The notes under the pieces are model-generated. The model was given only the letters and a program-made list of their open reading frames with translations. It was not told where the DNA came from and made no database searches. Positions 1 to 8,348 of a DNA stretch of 39,295 bases are shown here, piece by piece (the stretch's first letter is position 1; every line of letters starts with the position of its first letter). The DNA is taken from NCBI GenBank assembly GCA_944323285.1, contig CALURV010000005.1:1-39295 (forward strand), written 5' to 3'. This DNA is from Candidatus Gastranaerophilales bacterium (lineage in GTDB: Bacteria; Cyanobacteriota; Vampirovibrionia; Gastranaerophilales; Gastranaerophilaceae). The position numbers were made by a program, and so were the translations under genes.

Positions 1-126
1 ATTGAAATGGAAGTTAAAAGACTTGATACTCAAATCACTTCTATTCAAAAACAACTTGAAGCTGTTGAAGACGCTGAAAGCTCTGCTATTGATAGAGCTA
101 CTCCTAAATTCAAAGGCGTTGGCTAA
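1..126 (+). CDS. C-terminal end of a coiled-coil protein (partial)
   Basis: The first frame is open from the window edge to a TAA at 124-126 and gives the last 41 residues of a protein. The fragment is charged and heptad-like (it contains KRLDTQITSIQKQLEAVEDA), consistent with a C-terminal coiled coil, and ends in a short basic/glycine tail. A good terminator hairpin about 70 bases further on supports a real gene end. The start and the rest of the gene lie outside the window, so no function can be given. Another frame over the same bases is open to 313, but it is low-complexity Leu/Phe-rich and is a shadow. Confidence 0.75.
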   Translation: MEMEVKRLDTQITSIQKQLEAVEDAESSAIDRATPKFKGVG

Positions 127-196
127 TTCTTCCTTATTTTCTTTTATTTACTTATTCTTTATTTTCATATATTTTCATATATTTTTCGTATCTTTT

Positions 197-222
197 AAGA
201 GGAACTTTTGTTCCTCTTTTTA
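197..222 (+). terminator. Intrinsic terminator of the upstream partial gene
   Basis: Perfect 9-bp stem AAGAGGAAC / GTTCCTCTT around a TTTT loop, followed by a T-rich tail. It ends the plus-strand gene that enters the window and lies just beyond the stop of the convergent emrB-like gene. On the minus strand no U-run follows, so it reads best as a plus-strand terminator. Confidence 0.8.
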
Positions 223-225
223 TTT

Positions 226-1761
226 TCAACTTTGTTTTTTCATTTTAAAGAAAACTACACAAGGCATTAATAAAAAAGCAGGCAAAGCAAATATTGCAAA
301 AACATCAACATAGGACATTAACTTTGCCTGTTGTAAAAGTTCATTATACAAAGAAGCACTTGCTTTAAGATTTGCTATATAATGTACTGAATAATGCATA
401 AATTTAGCTGTTAATAGAGCTAGCTTATTCTGAAAGACAGGATTATATTGAGATAAATTACCAACCAAATAAAATTGATGTGCTTGTGATAATCTTGCTA
501 CTAAAGTATTTGTCATAGAAACAGTTATTGCAGTTGCAACACACTTACTCAAACTATGCATACCAGCAGCTGATGCTAAATCAGTTTTAGGTAAAGTAGA
601 TAAAGCTAAAGATGATATTGGTATAAAAGCCATAATTAGACCAAAACCCAATATTATGTTTGGCAAAATCGTACATACAAAAGAATATTCTAAGTTAATA
701 TTAGTTAACATTAAAGTTGAAGTTCCAAGCATGAAGAAACCTAATGCAATAACTATTCTATTATCTACATAATTAACAAGCCTTGAAACAATTATAATTG
801 CCATAAAACAAGCTATTGAACGAGCAATCATGGAAGAGCCACCAAGCTGAGCAGTATAACCCATAAGTCCTTGCAAAAATGCCGGTAGTGCACATAATGT
901 AGCATATGCTGATATATTTACAAAAGAAGCTAAAATTGTTCCTATTAAAAAGTTTAAATTTTTAAATACTCTTAAATTTGCAATAGGATTTTTATTTTCT
1001 AATTCCCATACAACAAAAAACATAAAACATACAAAAGAAAAACCAGCAAGCCAACATATCCATGTTGAATCAAACCAGCCATATTGCTGACCTTTATCTA
1101 ATATTACCTGCATAGAAAATAACCACAGTACCAATGAAATAATCCCAATAAAATCAGGGTTTTTAACTTTTACTCTATTTGGATTATTCATAACATTACA
1201 ATGAATAAGAACAACAGAAAAAACACTGATTGGAATATTTATTATAAAAAGAGCTTGCCAAAAGAAGTTATCAACTAAATATCCGCCAATAGCAGGACCC
1301 ATTATTGCAGAAACCATAACTGCGATTGAAAATATCCCCATTGCTATACCATGTTTTTCTTTAGGATAAACTTGAAGCAAAATAGCCTGTGATAAAGGCA
1401 TAAAAGGTCCACCGCCAATACCTTGAATTATTCTTCCGAAAATAAGCATATTTAAATTTGTAGAAATAAGACAAATTAATGAGCCTATGCCAAATATAAC
1501 AGTAATTAATTTCAAGAAAGTTCTTCTGCCGAAATAATTTTCAAGCCAACCTGAGATTGGAAGCATTATAGCATGGGTTATCATATAACTTGTTACTACC
1601 CAATTTACTTCATCTCTTGTTGCACCAAAGGCGCCAGCCATATGAGGAACTGCAACAGTTACCGTTGATGTACCTAAAATAGAAGCAATTGTAGGAATCA
1701 TTATTGTAAAAGCAACAAGCCATATTGGTATTTTCAGTCTTTGCTCTATTGTTCTTATCAT
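226..1761 (-). CDS. emrB: EmrB/QacA-type drug:H+ antiporter (MFS, DHA2 family)
   Basis: A 511-residue integral membrane protein of the length and 14-helix layout of the DHA2 (EmrB/QacA) branch of the major facilitator superfamily, which exports hydrophobic drugs using the proton gradient. Visible motifs are the loop 2-3 motif A equivalent (GWLENYFGRR, residues about 71-80) and the antiporter motif C equivalent in helix 5 (MGPAIGGYLVD). The start overlaps the stop of the upstream membrane-fusion gene by four bases (ATGA), so the two are translationally coupled. With that adaptor and the divergent outer membrane factor it would form a tripartite pump across both membranes. The substrate cannot be told from sequence; the family is certain, the exact EmrB orthology less so. 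Confidence 0.9.
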   Translation of the reverse strand: MIRTIEQRLKIPIWLVAFTIMIPTIASILGTSTVTVAVPHMAGAFGATRDEVNWVVTSYMITHAIMLPISGWLENYFGRRTFLKLITVIFGIGSLICLISTNLNMLIFGRIIQGIGGGPFMPLSQAILLQVYPKEKHGIAMGIFSIAVMVSAIMGPAIGGYLVDNFFWQALFIINIPISVFSVVLIHCNVMNNPNRVKVKNPDFIGIISLVLWLFSMQVILDKGQQYGWFDSTWICWLAGFSFVCFMFFVVWELENKNPIANLRVFKNLNFLIGTILASFVNISAYATLCALPAFLQGLMGYTAQLGGSSMIARSIACFMAIIIVSRLVNYVDNRIVIALGFFMLGTSTLMLTNINLEYSFVCTILPNIILGFGLIMAFIPISSLALSTLPKTDLASAAGMHSLSKCVATAITVSMTNTLVARLSQAHQFYLVGNLSQYNPVFQNKLALLTAKFMHYSVHYIANLKASASLYNELLQQAKLMSYVDVFAIFALPAFLLMPCVVFFKMKKQS

Positions 1762-2867
1762 TTTATTTTTACCCTTGGAACAACAGACATACCGGGTACT
1801 ATATTATAATCAGAATAGTTTTCTGTAAAAGTTATTTTTACAGGAATTCTTTGGACAATTTTAATATAGCTTCCGACAGCATTTTCCGGTGGAAATAAAC
1901 TTGCCTTAGCACCTGAAGACCTCTGTATACTATCAACTTTGGCTTTGAACTTTTTAGAACCGAATGTATCTATTTTAACAATTACTTCTTGACCCTTTTT
2001 CATTTTACCGACTTGTGTCTCTTTAAAATTGGCTACAATCCAAACTTCAGGAGAAACAATAGCTAAAAGAGGCTGACCTATTGTCACATAATTACCTTCT
2101 TCTATTTTTCTTGATGAAACAGTACCATCTTGAGGGGCATAAATATCTGTATATGACAAATTCAATTTAGCAATTTCAAGTTCAGCCTCTATTTTTTCTA
2201 TATTTGCTTGTGATGCTTCTTGTTTAGCCACTGCTGATTTTAAGGCTGAATCCATACCCTTGTTTTTCTCAACAGCTTCATTATAGTTGGCTTTTGCAAC
2301 ATCTAATTTTGTTTTACTTGAGTCAAACTCTTGTTTTGTACAAATACCTTCTTTATTTAATTCTTTAAATCTTTTAAAATCTTTTATCGCAAAATCTAAC
2401 TTTGATTTTGCAGATTCTAAGCTCTCATTTGACTGAGCTAACATTGCTTGAGATGTTTCTGTATCACTTGATGCAACATTACTGTTTGCAACAGCTTGCA
2501 TTAATTCTGCTTCTAATTGTTTTACTTTTGCTTCATAATCTTTTGGATCAATTTTTGCAATTAATTGTCCTTTTTTAACACTATCATTATCATTCACATA
2601 TAACTTACTAATATGTCCGGCTACCTTAGGGGCTACCGATATTAACCGTCCTTCTACAAATGCATCATCAGTGGATTGATAAAAGAATGAATAAAATATT
2701 GATACAATTCCAAGTAATAAAAATAGTACTGCTGTTATTCCAGGAATTATAACCCTCTTTTTCTGGTATGACTTTCTATTTTTCTTCTTTCTTTGTTTTC
2801 TCTCATTTAATATGTGTTTCACTTTTTTAAGTTCTTCCGGACTTAAGTTGTCATGTTTTTTTCTCAT
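1758..2867 (-). CDS. emrA: EmrA-type membrane fusion protein (HlyD family)
   Basis: A 369-residue periplasmic adaptor. It has a strongly basic cytosolic N-terminus (residues 1-37), one membrane anchor (about 38-62), a first lipoyl/barrel half starting near DDAFVEGRLISVAPKVAGHI, a long alpha-helical hairpin (about 105-235, heptad-rich, Ala/Glu/Lys), and a second lipoyl half with the typical IYAPQDGTVSSRKIEEGNYV segment. This order is diagnostic for HlyD/EmrA adaptors that join an inner-membrane pump to an outer membrane channel. It is the first gene of the emrA-emrB operon. The ribosome binding stretch (GGCGCGAAAC before ATG) is nearly the same as that of the divergent outer membrane factor gene. 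Transcription probably starts in the 91-base intergenic region carrying a palindrome. Confidence 0.92.
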   Translation of the reverse strand: MRKKHDNLSPEELKKVKHILNERKQRKKKNRKSYQKKRVIIPGITAVLFLLLGIVSIFYSFFYQSTDDAFVEGRLISVAPKVAGHISKLYVNDNDSVKKGQLIAKIDPKDYEAKVKQLEAELMQAVANSNVASSDTETSQAMLAQSNESLESAKSKLDFAIKDFKRFKELNKEGICTKQEFDSSKTKLDVAKANYNEAVEKNKGMDSALKSAVAKQEASQANIEKIEAELEIAKLNLSYTDIYAPQDGTVSSRKIEEGNYVTIGQPLLAIVSPEVWIVANFKETQVGKMKKGQEVIVKIDTFGSKKFKAKVDSIQRSSGAKASLFPPENAVGSYIKIVQRIPVKITFTENYSDYNIVPGMSVVPRVKIK

Positions 2868-2915
2868 GTTTCGCGCCTGTATAAATCTAATAACAAATTT
2901 TTAATTTAAAAATAC

Positions 2916-2941
2916 TTTTGTGTTATCATGATATCACAAAA
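2916..2941. promoter_or_regulatory. 26-bp near-palindrome between divergent efflux genes (candidate operator)
   Basis: The bases read TTTTGTG, one mismatch, TATCATGATA, one mismatch, CACAAAA. Outside that mirrored mismatch pair the two halves are perfectly complementary. It lies in the 91-base gap between emrA and the outer membrane factor gene, 18 bases before the latter's ATG, where a TetR- or MarR-type repressor could control both directions. No such regulator gene is adjacent. The palindrome is seen directly; the operator role is inferred. Confidence 0.55.
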
Positions 2942-2958
2942 AATTTAGAAGGCGAAAC

Positions 2959-4347
2959 ATGAAAAAATTAATAACAACTTTTTTGGTGATTATTTCATTA
3001 TCACTATCAATTATTCCGTCAGAAGGAAAAACAAAAAATATACAAGTTAATACTTTTGAATATATAAATATACCATTCTGGCAAAAATACAATGATGAAA
3101 TTTTAATAAATCATCTAAACAATATGTATAAAAATAATTTTGATATTAAAATTGCAGCATACAAAATAGAAGAAAGCGAAAAAATAGTAAAACTTGCTTT
3201 TTCTAATGAATTACCGCAAATAGCCCTTAATGGTTATGTTGGTAGAACTTTAACATCTAGTGATGAAAAATTCGGAGATTTAATAATTCCTGATTATTCT
3301 CAATATCATTATCTTTTACCACTTACCTTAAATTATGAAATTGACTTATGGGGTAAAAACAGATTAAAAACAAAAAGTATGAAAAAACAATTGGATATGC
3401 AAAGAGAAGATGAAAGAAGTTTATATATTATATTAACATCTAATTTTGCTATTAATTATTATAATCTTATTAAAACAGATAAACTTATAGATATACAAGA
3501 AAAATTAATAGAATCACAGAAAAAAATATGTAAATTAATTAAAAAAAGATATGAAAACGGACTTGCATCACAAACTGAAATATTAGCAGAAGAAAAGAAC
3601 TTAACATTTTTGTTGGAAGAAAAAAATAATCTGTATGAGAAAAGAGATGCTTTATTAAATCAATTAAATGTATTTTTGGCAGACAGAAGTTTTGAAGAAA
3701 TTCAAAGACTTGATTATGATAGCATTGATATAAATATACATTCCCCGAAAGAAATATCATTTGATGTAGTAGAAAAAAGACCAGATGTAATAAAATCAAA
3801 ACTTAAACTGGAAAAAGCCGGTTATGATATTAGAATATCTAAAAAGAATATTCTTCCTAGTTTCACTATTTCAGGAACTCTCGGGTATAATGCCTATGAA
3901 TTGGGGCATTTATTCGGAACAAAAACAGGATTAGCTTCAATAGGTATTATTCCGTATTTTGATATATTTGACGGCGGGAAAAAAATTAACATTATGAAGC
4001 TTATGAAAAGCAGATATAATAAAGCCTTTGAAGAATACAATAAGAATATACTTATTTCTATGCAAGAAATAAATGACTCACTATACTCTACAAAAACATC
4101 AGAGAAAAATTACATTATCACCAGAAATAGAGTAAATATAGAAAAAGAAGATTTAAGACTTATAAAAAGAAAAGAAGAAATTGGTACTGCTAATATAATT
4201 GATACTTTAGTTAAGGAACAAGAATTTTATATAATATATCAAAATGAAGTATCTTCAAAAATAAATAATATAATATCTACAATAAATTTATATAAAGCAT
4301 CTGGCGGCATTGATATTTTTGAAAACAACAATATACAAAACCTGTAA
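2959..4347 (+). CDS. Outer membrane efflux channel (TolC/OMF family)
   Basis: A 462-residue protein with an N-terminal Sec signal peptide (residues 1 to about 23, MKK followed by a hydrophobic stretch, cleavage near SEGK) and two repeats of the outer membrane efflux fold. Hallmarks are PQIALNGYVGRT and LNYEIDLWGKNRLK in the first half, and the conserved EKRPDV box, LPSFTISGTLGY and FDIFDGGKK in the second half. There is no lipobox Cys, so it is probably not a NodT-type lipoprotein. It is transcribed divergently from emrAB and would supply the outer-membrane tunnel for that pump. The only plausible start is the ATG at 2959 behind GAAGGCG. An imperfect AT-rich inverted repeat just after the stop (about 4343-4366) may serve as a weak terminator. 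Confidence 0.9.
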   Translation: MKKLITTFLVIISLSLSIIPSEGKTKNIQVNTFEYINIPFWQKYNDEILINHLNNMYKNNFDIKIAAYKIEESEKIVKLAFSNELPQIALNGYVGRTLTSSDEKFGDLIIPDYSQYHYLLPLTLNYEIDLWGKNRLKTKSMKKQLDMQREDERSLYIILTSNFAINYYNLIKTDKLIDIQEKLIESQKKICKLIKKRYENGLASQTEILAEEKNLTFLLEEKNNLYEKRDALLNQLNVFLADRSFEEIQRLDYDSIDINIHSPKEISFDVVEKRPDVIKSKLKLEKAGYDIRISKKNILPSFTISGTLGYNAYELGHLFGTKTGLASIGIIPYFDIFDGGKKINIMKLMKSRYNKAFEEYNKNILISMQEINDSLYSTKTSEKNYIITRNRVNIEKEDLRLIKRKEEIGTANIIDTLVKEQEFYIIYQNEVSSKINNIISTINLYKASGGIDIFENNNIQNL

Positions 4348-4433
4348 AATTTTAATAAAATTTACACAAATATTAAATTTTTTAGTTTTTACTAAGTATA
4401 ATTAATATATAATCGTTAACAAGGTAATATATA

Positions 4434-4691
4434 ATGCAAAGAAAAAGCAACAAAGAATTTGGGGAATTATCTCGTCTAAGAAAATTATATAATATAAGAG
4501 AAATATTAAATGAAAAAAATGAAGATTTAGATTACCTATTTGATAAATCATTAAAACATCTTGAAAATTTTCAAGTAATAGAAGCAGAAAGACAAATGGC
4601 TCTTGAGCACTTACGAGTATTAACAACACAACTACAAACAAGAAGATTAAGAAATAGGATTAAATCTTCTTGTAAATATTTTACCTTGTAA
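4434..4691 (+). CDS. Small helical protein of unknown function (85 aa)
   Basis: An 85-residue, highly charged, predicted all-helical protein ending in a basic stretch (LQTRRLRNRIKSS). I do not recognise the family. TATAAT-like hexamers at 4397-4402 and 4408-4413 lie 20-35 bases upstream, and AAGGT precedes the ATG by about 9 bases. Codon use resembles the neighbouring genes. An overlapping minus-strand ORF (4402-4641) is a hydrophobic antisense shadow. It stands alone between the efflux locus and a convergent small ORF. The basic C-terminus could suggest nucleic acid or membrane contact, but that is speculation. Confidence 0.5.
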   Translation: MQRKSNKEFGELSRLRKLYNIREILNEKNEDLDYLFDKSLKHLENFQVIEAERQMALEHLRVLTTQLQTRRLRNRIKSSCKYFTL

Positions 4692-4695
4692 TATT

Positions 4696-4857
4696 TTAAT
4701 CATTGTCAACAGGTATTGTTATAAAAGCAGATTTATAAATATTAAAAATATTATTTCGTTTTGTATTAAAAGAAATATACTTTGTTTTATACTCTGCATT
4801 ATCAGATTTTTCACCTGATTGAAGTTCTAGTGCAAATTTTACCAATTTTGGATTCAT
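4696..4857 (-). CDS. Possible 53-aa small protein
   Basis: A minus-strand ORF starts at ATG 4857, preceded by GGGG eight bases upstream, and runs to TAA at 4696. The product (begins MNPKLVKFALELQSGEKSDN) has a balanced, protein-like composition rather than the Leu/Phe-rich look of antisense shadows. It ends five bases from the stop of the convergent 85-residue gene. No family is recognised. It is short enough that chance cannot be excluded; it is listed because the otherwise empty interval 4692-4941 would hold nothing else. Confidence 0.35.
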   Translation of the reverse strand: MNPKLVKFALELQSGEKSDNAEYKTKYISFNTKRNNIFNIYKSAFITIPVDND

Positions 4858-4941
4858 ACAAATTACCCCAACATATTAAACTAACCCTTACTAATATATT
4901 AAGTATTTTTCTAAAAAAAAATTGCCTTATTTTTATAAATT

Positions 4942-5120
4942 AATCTAGTATCGCACATTGTTACCTTCTCATCCTAGCAAACAAAGTACTCACCTTTTAA
5001 AAACGCCACTCACCTTAGTTTCACTACGGATACAAGCTCACTCAAAAAACAAAGTTTTTGGTTCGTTTTGTAAAAAAATTCACTCACATTTTCAGTTTAT
5101 CGTGAATTTTTTCTCGGACA
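4942..5120 (+). repeat. Interspersed hairpin repeat, copy 1 (long variant)
   Basis: This copy shares both ends with the 119-bp copies at 8171, 28110 and 29126: it starts AATCTAGTA and ends TTTTTTCTCGGACA. It carries about 60 extra bases in the middle, including an AAAAACAAAG/GTTTTTGGTTCG segment that is also present in the partial copy at 39034. The first hairpin has decayed (CATTGTTACCTTC / CTAGCAAACAAAG); the second (AAAATTCAC ... GTGAATTTT) is retained. It lies 40 bases before ricT and so may carry or affect its promoter. An ORF over 4958-5146 is a by-product of the repeat. Confidence 0.85.
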
Positions 5121-5159
5121 AATTAAACAGATATATAAATTTATGATAAAATGTAAAAT

Positions 5160-6086
5160 ATGTTAATAGTAGAATTACTAAAAAATAGACAATATCCTTT
5201 GGAAATTCCTGAAAATGTCAAAGTAAAACATAATGACATGGTTATTGTGTTAACACAAAAAGGCGAAGAAGTAGCCAAAGCAATACAAGTACCACCTCAA
5301 GTTGCAAGTATTCTAACAAGAAAAAAAGTACCAACTGTTCCCTGCCTAAGAGTTATGACTAAAGAAGATTTAGATTCTTATAAAGAAATAGAATCTCTTG
5401 AAGAACAAGGATTTAAAGATTGTCTTGAACTAATCAAACAACATAATCTGCAGATGAATTTATTCCAATGTAAATATACTTTCGATAGAAAAAAAGTAAC
5501 ATTTTATTATACAGCACCTGAACGTGTAGATTTTAGAAATTTACTAAAGGACTTAACGAAAGTATTTAAAAGAGTAAGAATTGATTTAAAGCACATTGGT
5601 GTTCGTGATGAAACATCGTTATGTTTAGGTTCGGGATTATGCGGAAGACCATTTTGTTGTTGCACATTTAAAAGACAATTTGATTCAATAAACATAAAAC
5701 TAGCACACGACCAAAGTATGCCAATTACCCCAAGTAAAATATCCGGAACTTGCGGAAGATTATTATGCTGTTTAAATTATGAATATCAAAATTATATAGA
5801 AACAGCAAAAGAAATGGTTCCTATTGGTTCTGGAGTTATGACACCCGATGGTGTTGGAAGAGTTTGTTCTTTAAATATACTTACAAATAAAGTTTCGGCA
5901 AAACTTTCTGATGGAAAGATAAAAGAATATCTCTCATCTGAAGTTGAAATGATAGATACTGATGTAAATATTGAAATTGATATTACTAACAGTCCAACAT
6001 ATAACTATGCCTCTTTACAGTCTGAAGAAAATATTGATATAAAACAATTCGAAGACGAAAAAAATAATATAACTGATGATATTTAA
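5160..6086 (+). CDS. ricT: PSP1-domain protein, RicT/YaaT-like
   Basis: A 308-residue protein whose central part is the PSP1 C-terminal domain. It has two conserved cysteine clusters, LCGRPFCCCTFKRQF (around residues 160-174) and SGTCGRLLCCLNYEYQNY (around 193-210). In Bacillus subtilis RicT works with RicA and RicF in an Fe-S-bearing complex that affects RNase Y-dependent mRNA maturation; the family is widespread in Firmicutes and Cyanobacteria. The role here is inferred by family. The C-terminal tail (after about residue 265) is acidic and divergent. No Shine-Dalgarno motif is present; a TATGAT hexamer at 5142-5147 leaves at most a few untranslated bases, so a leaderless mRNA is possible. 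It overlaps the convergent kinase gene by four bases. Confidence 0.88.
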   Translation: MLIVELLKNRQYPLEIPENVKVKHNDMVIVLTQKGEEVAKAIQVPPQVASILTRKKVPTVPCLRVMTKEDLDSYKEIESLEEQGFKDCLELIKQHNLQMNLFQCKYTFDRKKVTFYYTAPERVDFRNLLKDLTKVFKRVRIDLKHIGVRDETSLCLGSGLCGRPFCCCTFKRQFDSINIKLAHDQSMPITPSKISGTCGRLLCCLNYEYQNYIETAKEMVPIGSGVMTPDGVGRVCSLNILTNKVSAKLSDGKIKEYLSSEVEMIDTDVNIEIDITNSPTYNYASLQSEENIDIKQFEDEKNNITDDI

Positions 6087-7081
6087 TTTCCTAATGGCAA
6101 TTCTAAAATAAAAGTTGTTTTTCCGTCTTCAGAATTATCAACATTAATATTTCCATTATGAGCTAAAGCTATTTGCTGAGAAAGATATAGGCCTAAACCA
6201 GTACCTGCTTTTCTAAATTTTGAGTGTCCTGAATAATATTTATTAAATATCATATCCAAATCTTCTTTTAAAATATTTTTACCATAATTAGAAATAATAA
6301 ATTTAACATTATTATCTTCTATAAAAGTTTTTATGTTTATTTCTGATTCAGTAGGACTGAAAGAAATTGCATTTTGAACTAAATTTTTAATTACTCTTTT
6401 TAGTTGTAATTCATCAAATATAAGCTCTAAACCTGAAGTTTTTTCAAGACAATAAATAATTTTATGAGAAGTATTATATGCAATAGGATACATTTCATTT
6501 ATTATAGATATCAAAAAATTATTAAAATTATTTAAGGCTAAAGTCAATTTGAGACCTTTTTGTTCTAACCTATAAGTTTCAAGCATATTTTCAATTAAGT
6601 CTTTTAATTCTTGATTAGAAGATTTCATCAAATTTAAAATCTCTATTTGTTTTTCATTTAAAGTACCAAATCTACCTTCCAGTAGATATTCAATAGAATT
6701 AAGTTCAGCAACAACAGGAACTTTCATATCGTGCGTTAAAGTTGCAGCAAACTCCTCTTTAAAAGACTGTAATTGCTTTTCTTGTTTTATAATTTCTTCA
6801 AGAGAAAGGTTTTTTTTCGACAAAGTAGCTTGATACTCTTTTATCATCATTTCTCTATCGTATATTGTTTCAAACAATCTATTTATAATACTTTCAAGTT
6901 TCTTATCATTTAAATTCTGAAGCCGAATATTTATATCACCATATCTGATTCTATTTATGGCTATTAAAATTTTATTTAAATCTTGCATTACCTTACAATA
7001 ATTATTTTTTATAATAATTATTATAAATATACATACAATTAATAAAACAAATAAAAAAATACTAATCATTAATTTACTCAT
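6083..7081 (-). CDS. Sensor histidine kinase without extracytoplasmic sensor domain
   Basis: A 332-residue kinase with one N-terminal transmembrane helix (about 4-25), a short HAMP-like linker, a coiled-coil stretch (about 75-110), a HisKA dimerisation domain with phospho-acceptor His117 (LTHDMKVPV), and an HATPase_c domain. The latter has an N box (KNLVQNAISFSP, Asn233/Asn237) and a G2 box (GTGLGLYLSQQ, about 293-303). The G1 box is unusual: the usual DxGxG is NYGKN, with Asn replacing the nucleotide-contacting Asp. No response regulator is adjacent; the only one in the window is the rpaB-like gene at 23972, so a pairing is possible but untested. With almost no periplasmic part, it probably senses through the membrane or the cytosolic helices. 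Confidence 0.88.
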   Translation of the reverse strand: MSKLMISIFLFVLLIVCIFIIIIIKNNYCKVMQDLNKILIAINRIRYGDINIRLQNLNDKKLESIINRLFETIYDREMMIKEYQATLSKKNLSLEEIIKQEKQLQSFKEEFAATLTHDMKVPVVAELNSIEYLLEGRFGTLNEKQIEILNLMKSSNQELKDLIENMLETYRLEQKGLKLTLALNNFNNFLISIINEMYPIAYNTSHKIIYCLEKTSGLELIFDELQLKRVIKNLVQNAISFSPTESEINIKTFIEDNNVKFIISNYGKNILKEDLDMIFNKYYSGHSKFRKAGTGLGLYLSQQIALAHNGNINVDNSEDGKTTFILELPLGN

Positions 7082-7117
7082 AAAATTATAATATCATAAA
7101 TCTGCTTATTATATTGA

Positions 7118-7146
7118 TTGACAAAACATATTAGCTAATATAACAT
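7118..7146 (+). promoter_or_regulatory. Promoter of the radical SAM gene
   Basis: A perfect TTGACA (7118-7123), a 17-base spacer and TAACAT (7141-7146); a better-looking TATAAC at 7139-7144 would leave a 15-base spacer. Transcription would start within a few bases of the ATG at 7154. There is no Shine-Dalgarno sequence, so the message is probably leaderless or nearly so. Confidence 0.5.
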
Positions 7147-7153
7147 ATCTTGT

Positions 7154-8152
7154 ATGTTATTTTCACAGAAAAATAATAAAAGTTATTATTGCTGTAGTGA
7201 CTTAGAAGAAAATCTTGTCCTTCATAGAGATTGGTATAGTATTTGTTCAATGTATGGACATATAAACTATAAATATAGACCAATATTTTTATGGGGTAAA
7301 AAAGGATTTGATTATAAAAACTTTCTAAAAGCAAAAAAGGCAATTATAAAAAACTTAAAAAAAGGTATAATTCATCCAGGATGTGTAGGGTGTAAAGACC
7401 TTAAGAAAAAAGAGTGGAAAGGAAAATGTGATAAACTTTATCATATTCATTTTAGATTAAGTAAAAAATGCAATGCAAAGTGTATATATTGTCTAGATGA
7501 AGTAGATAATATAACTCCTGACAGATTATTTTTTGAAGATTTAAAAAAATTAGTAAAAAACCGAAAAGTAGATAAAAATGCACTTATGGAATTTGGTGGT
7601 GGCGAGTTTACCTTACATGAGGAATTTGATAAAATATTTAGATTTTTATTAGATAATGGATTTAAACGTTATAAGATTTTTACATCTGGTCTAAAATATA
7701 GTAAAGAACTTGAAGAAGCTTTGGGGTTTGGTCAATGTGAAGTAATTATTTCGCCTGATGCAGGTGACAGGGAAACTTTTATAAAAATCAAACAAACTGA
7801 TACTTATGATAGATTATGGGGCAATTTAGAACGATATGTTAAAGCACAGAATGAAAATAAACTACAAGTTAAAACTAAATTTCTAATTTGCAGAGGAATA
7901 AATGATACAGAAAAGCAAATAGACCTTTTTTTAGAAAAATCAAAAGAAATAGGAATAAAAAAAGTTATGTTTGATATTGAAGTAAGAGATTTATACATAT
8001 TACAAAACAAATTTAATGAAGAACTCCTTACACATCTTATAAAACTTATTAAATATGCAAAAAACCAATCAGAAAATAAATATAATCTAATTTTTGAAGA
8101 TTTTTCTTATATACAACTATTAGAACAATATTTTCCTCAATATTGGAAATAA
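7154..8152 (+). CDS. Radical SAM protein of unknown substrate
   Basis: A 332-residue protein with the radical SAM 4Fe-4S motif CNAKCIYC (Cys106, Cys110, Cys113) and a GGGEFTL segment matching the GGE SAM-binding motif. Six further cysteines precede the motif (13, 14, 31, 77, 80, 92), including GCVGC at 76-80, so an N-terminal auxiliary metal site is possible; there is no C-terminal SPASM cysteine cluster. It resembles the broad group of 'radical SAM with N-terminal Cys' proteins seen near peptide-modification or polysaccharide genes. Here it stands alone between a histidine kinase and tsf, with no precursor peptide visible nearby, so the substrate is unknown. A repeat copy and a terminator follow. 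Confidence 0.85.
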   Translation: MLFSQKNNKSYYCCSDLEENLVLHRDWYSICSMYGHINYKYRPIFLWGKKGFDYKNFLKAKKAIIKNLKKGIIHPGCVGCKDLKKKEWKGKCDKLYHIHFRLSKKCNAKCIYCLDEVDNITPDRLFFEDLKKLVKNRKVDKNALMEFGGGEFTLHEEFDKIFRFLLDNGFKRYKIFTSGLKYSKELEEALGFGQCEVIISPDAGDRETFIKIKQTDTYDRLWGNLERYVKAQNENKLQVKTKFLICRGINDTEKQIDLFLEKSKEIGIKKVMFDIEVRDLYILQNKFNEELLTHLIKLIKYAKNQSENKYNLIFEDFSYIQLLEQYFPQYWK

Positions 8153-8170
8153 GTTATTTAAAAACAAATT

Positions 8171-8289
8171 AATCTAGTATTGCACTTTGTTAGCGAGTCA
8201 TACTCGCTAACAAAGTACTCAACTTAAAAAAATGCCACTCAAAAAAACTCACTCACACTTTCTGCTTATCATGAATTTTTTCTCTGACA
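8171..8289 (+). repeat. Interspersed hairpin repeat, copy 2 (119 bp)
   Basis: The same length and layout as the copies at 28110 and 29126, with about a dozen substitutions. Its first hairpin is perfect: CTTTGTTAGCGAGT / ACTCGCTAACAAAG, 14 bp with a CAT loop. The second hairpin includes TCAC ... ATGAATTTTTT. It sits in the 3' untranslated region of the radical SAM gene, before the terminator. Confidence 0.88.
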
Positions 8290-8302
8290 AAATATTTTAA
8301 TA

Positions 8303-8330
8303 AAAAAAGAGGAGAATACTCCTCTTTTTT
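8303..8330. terminator. Bidirectional terminator between radical SAM gene and tsf
   Basis: A 12-bp stem AAAAAAGAGGAG / CTCCTCTTTTTT with an AATA loop. A-run and T-run flank both sides, so it can end the plus-strand radical SAM transcript and the minus-strand rpsB-tsf transcript, whose stop is at 8349. Confidence 0.85.
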
Positions 8331-8348
8331 AATATATTTATTTATCTT

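Noticed and set aside
2-313. 103-residue plus-strand ORF at the window start
   Set aside because: Leu/Phe-rich low-complexity frame overlapping the real coiled-coil C-terminus (frame 1, stop 124-126), the terminator and the end of emrB.
4958-5146. 62-residue ORF inside repeat copy 1
   Set aside because: Lies almost wholly in the interspersed repeat; the frame is not kept in the other copies, which lack the middle segment.
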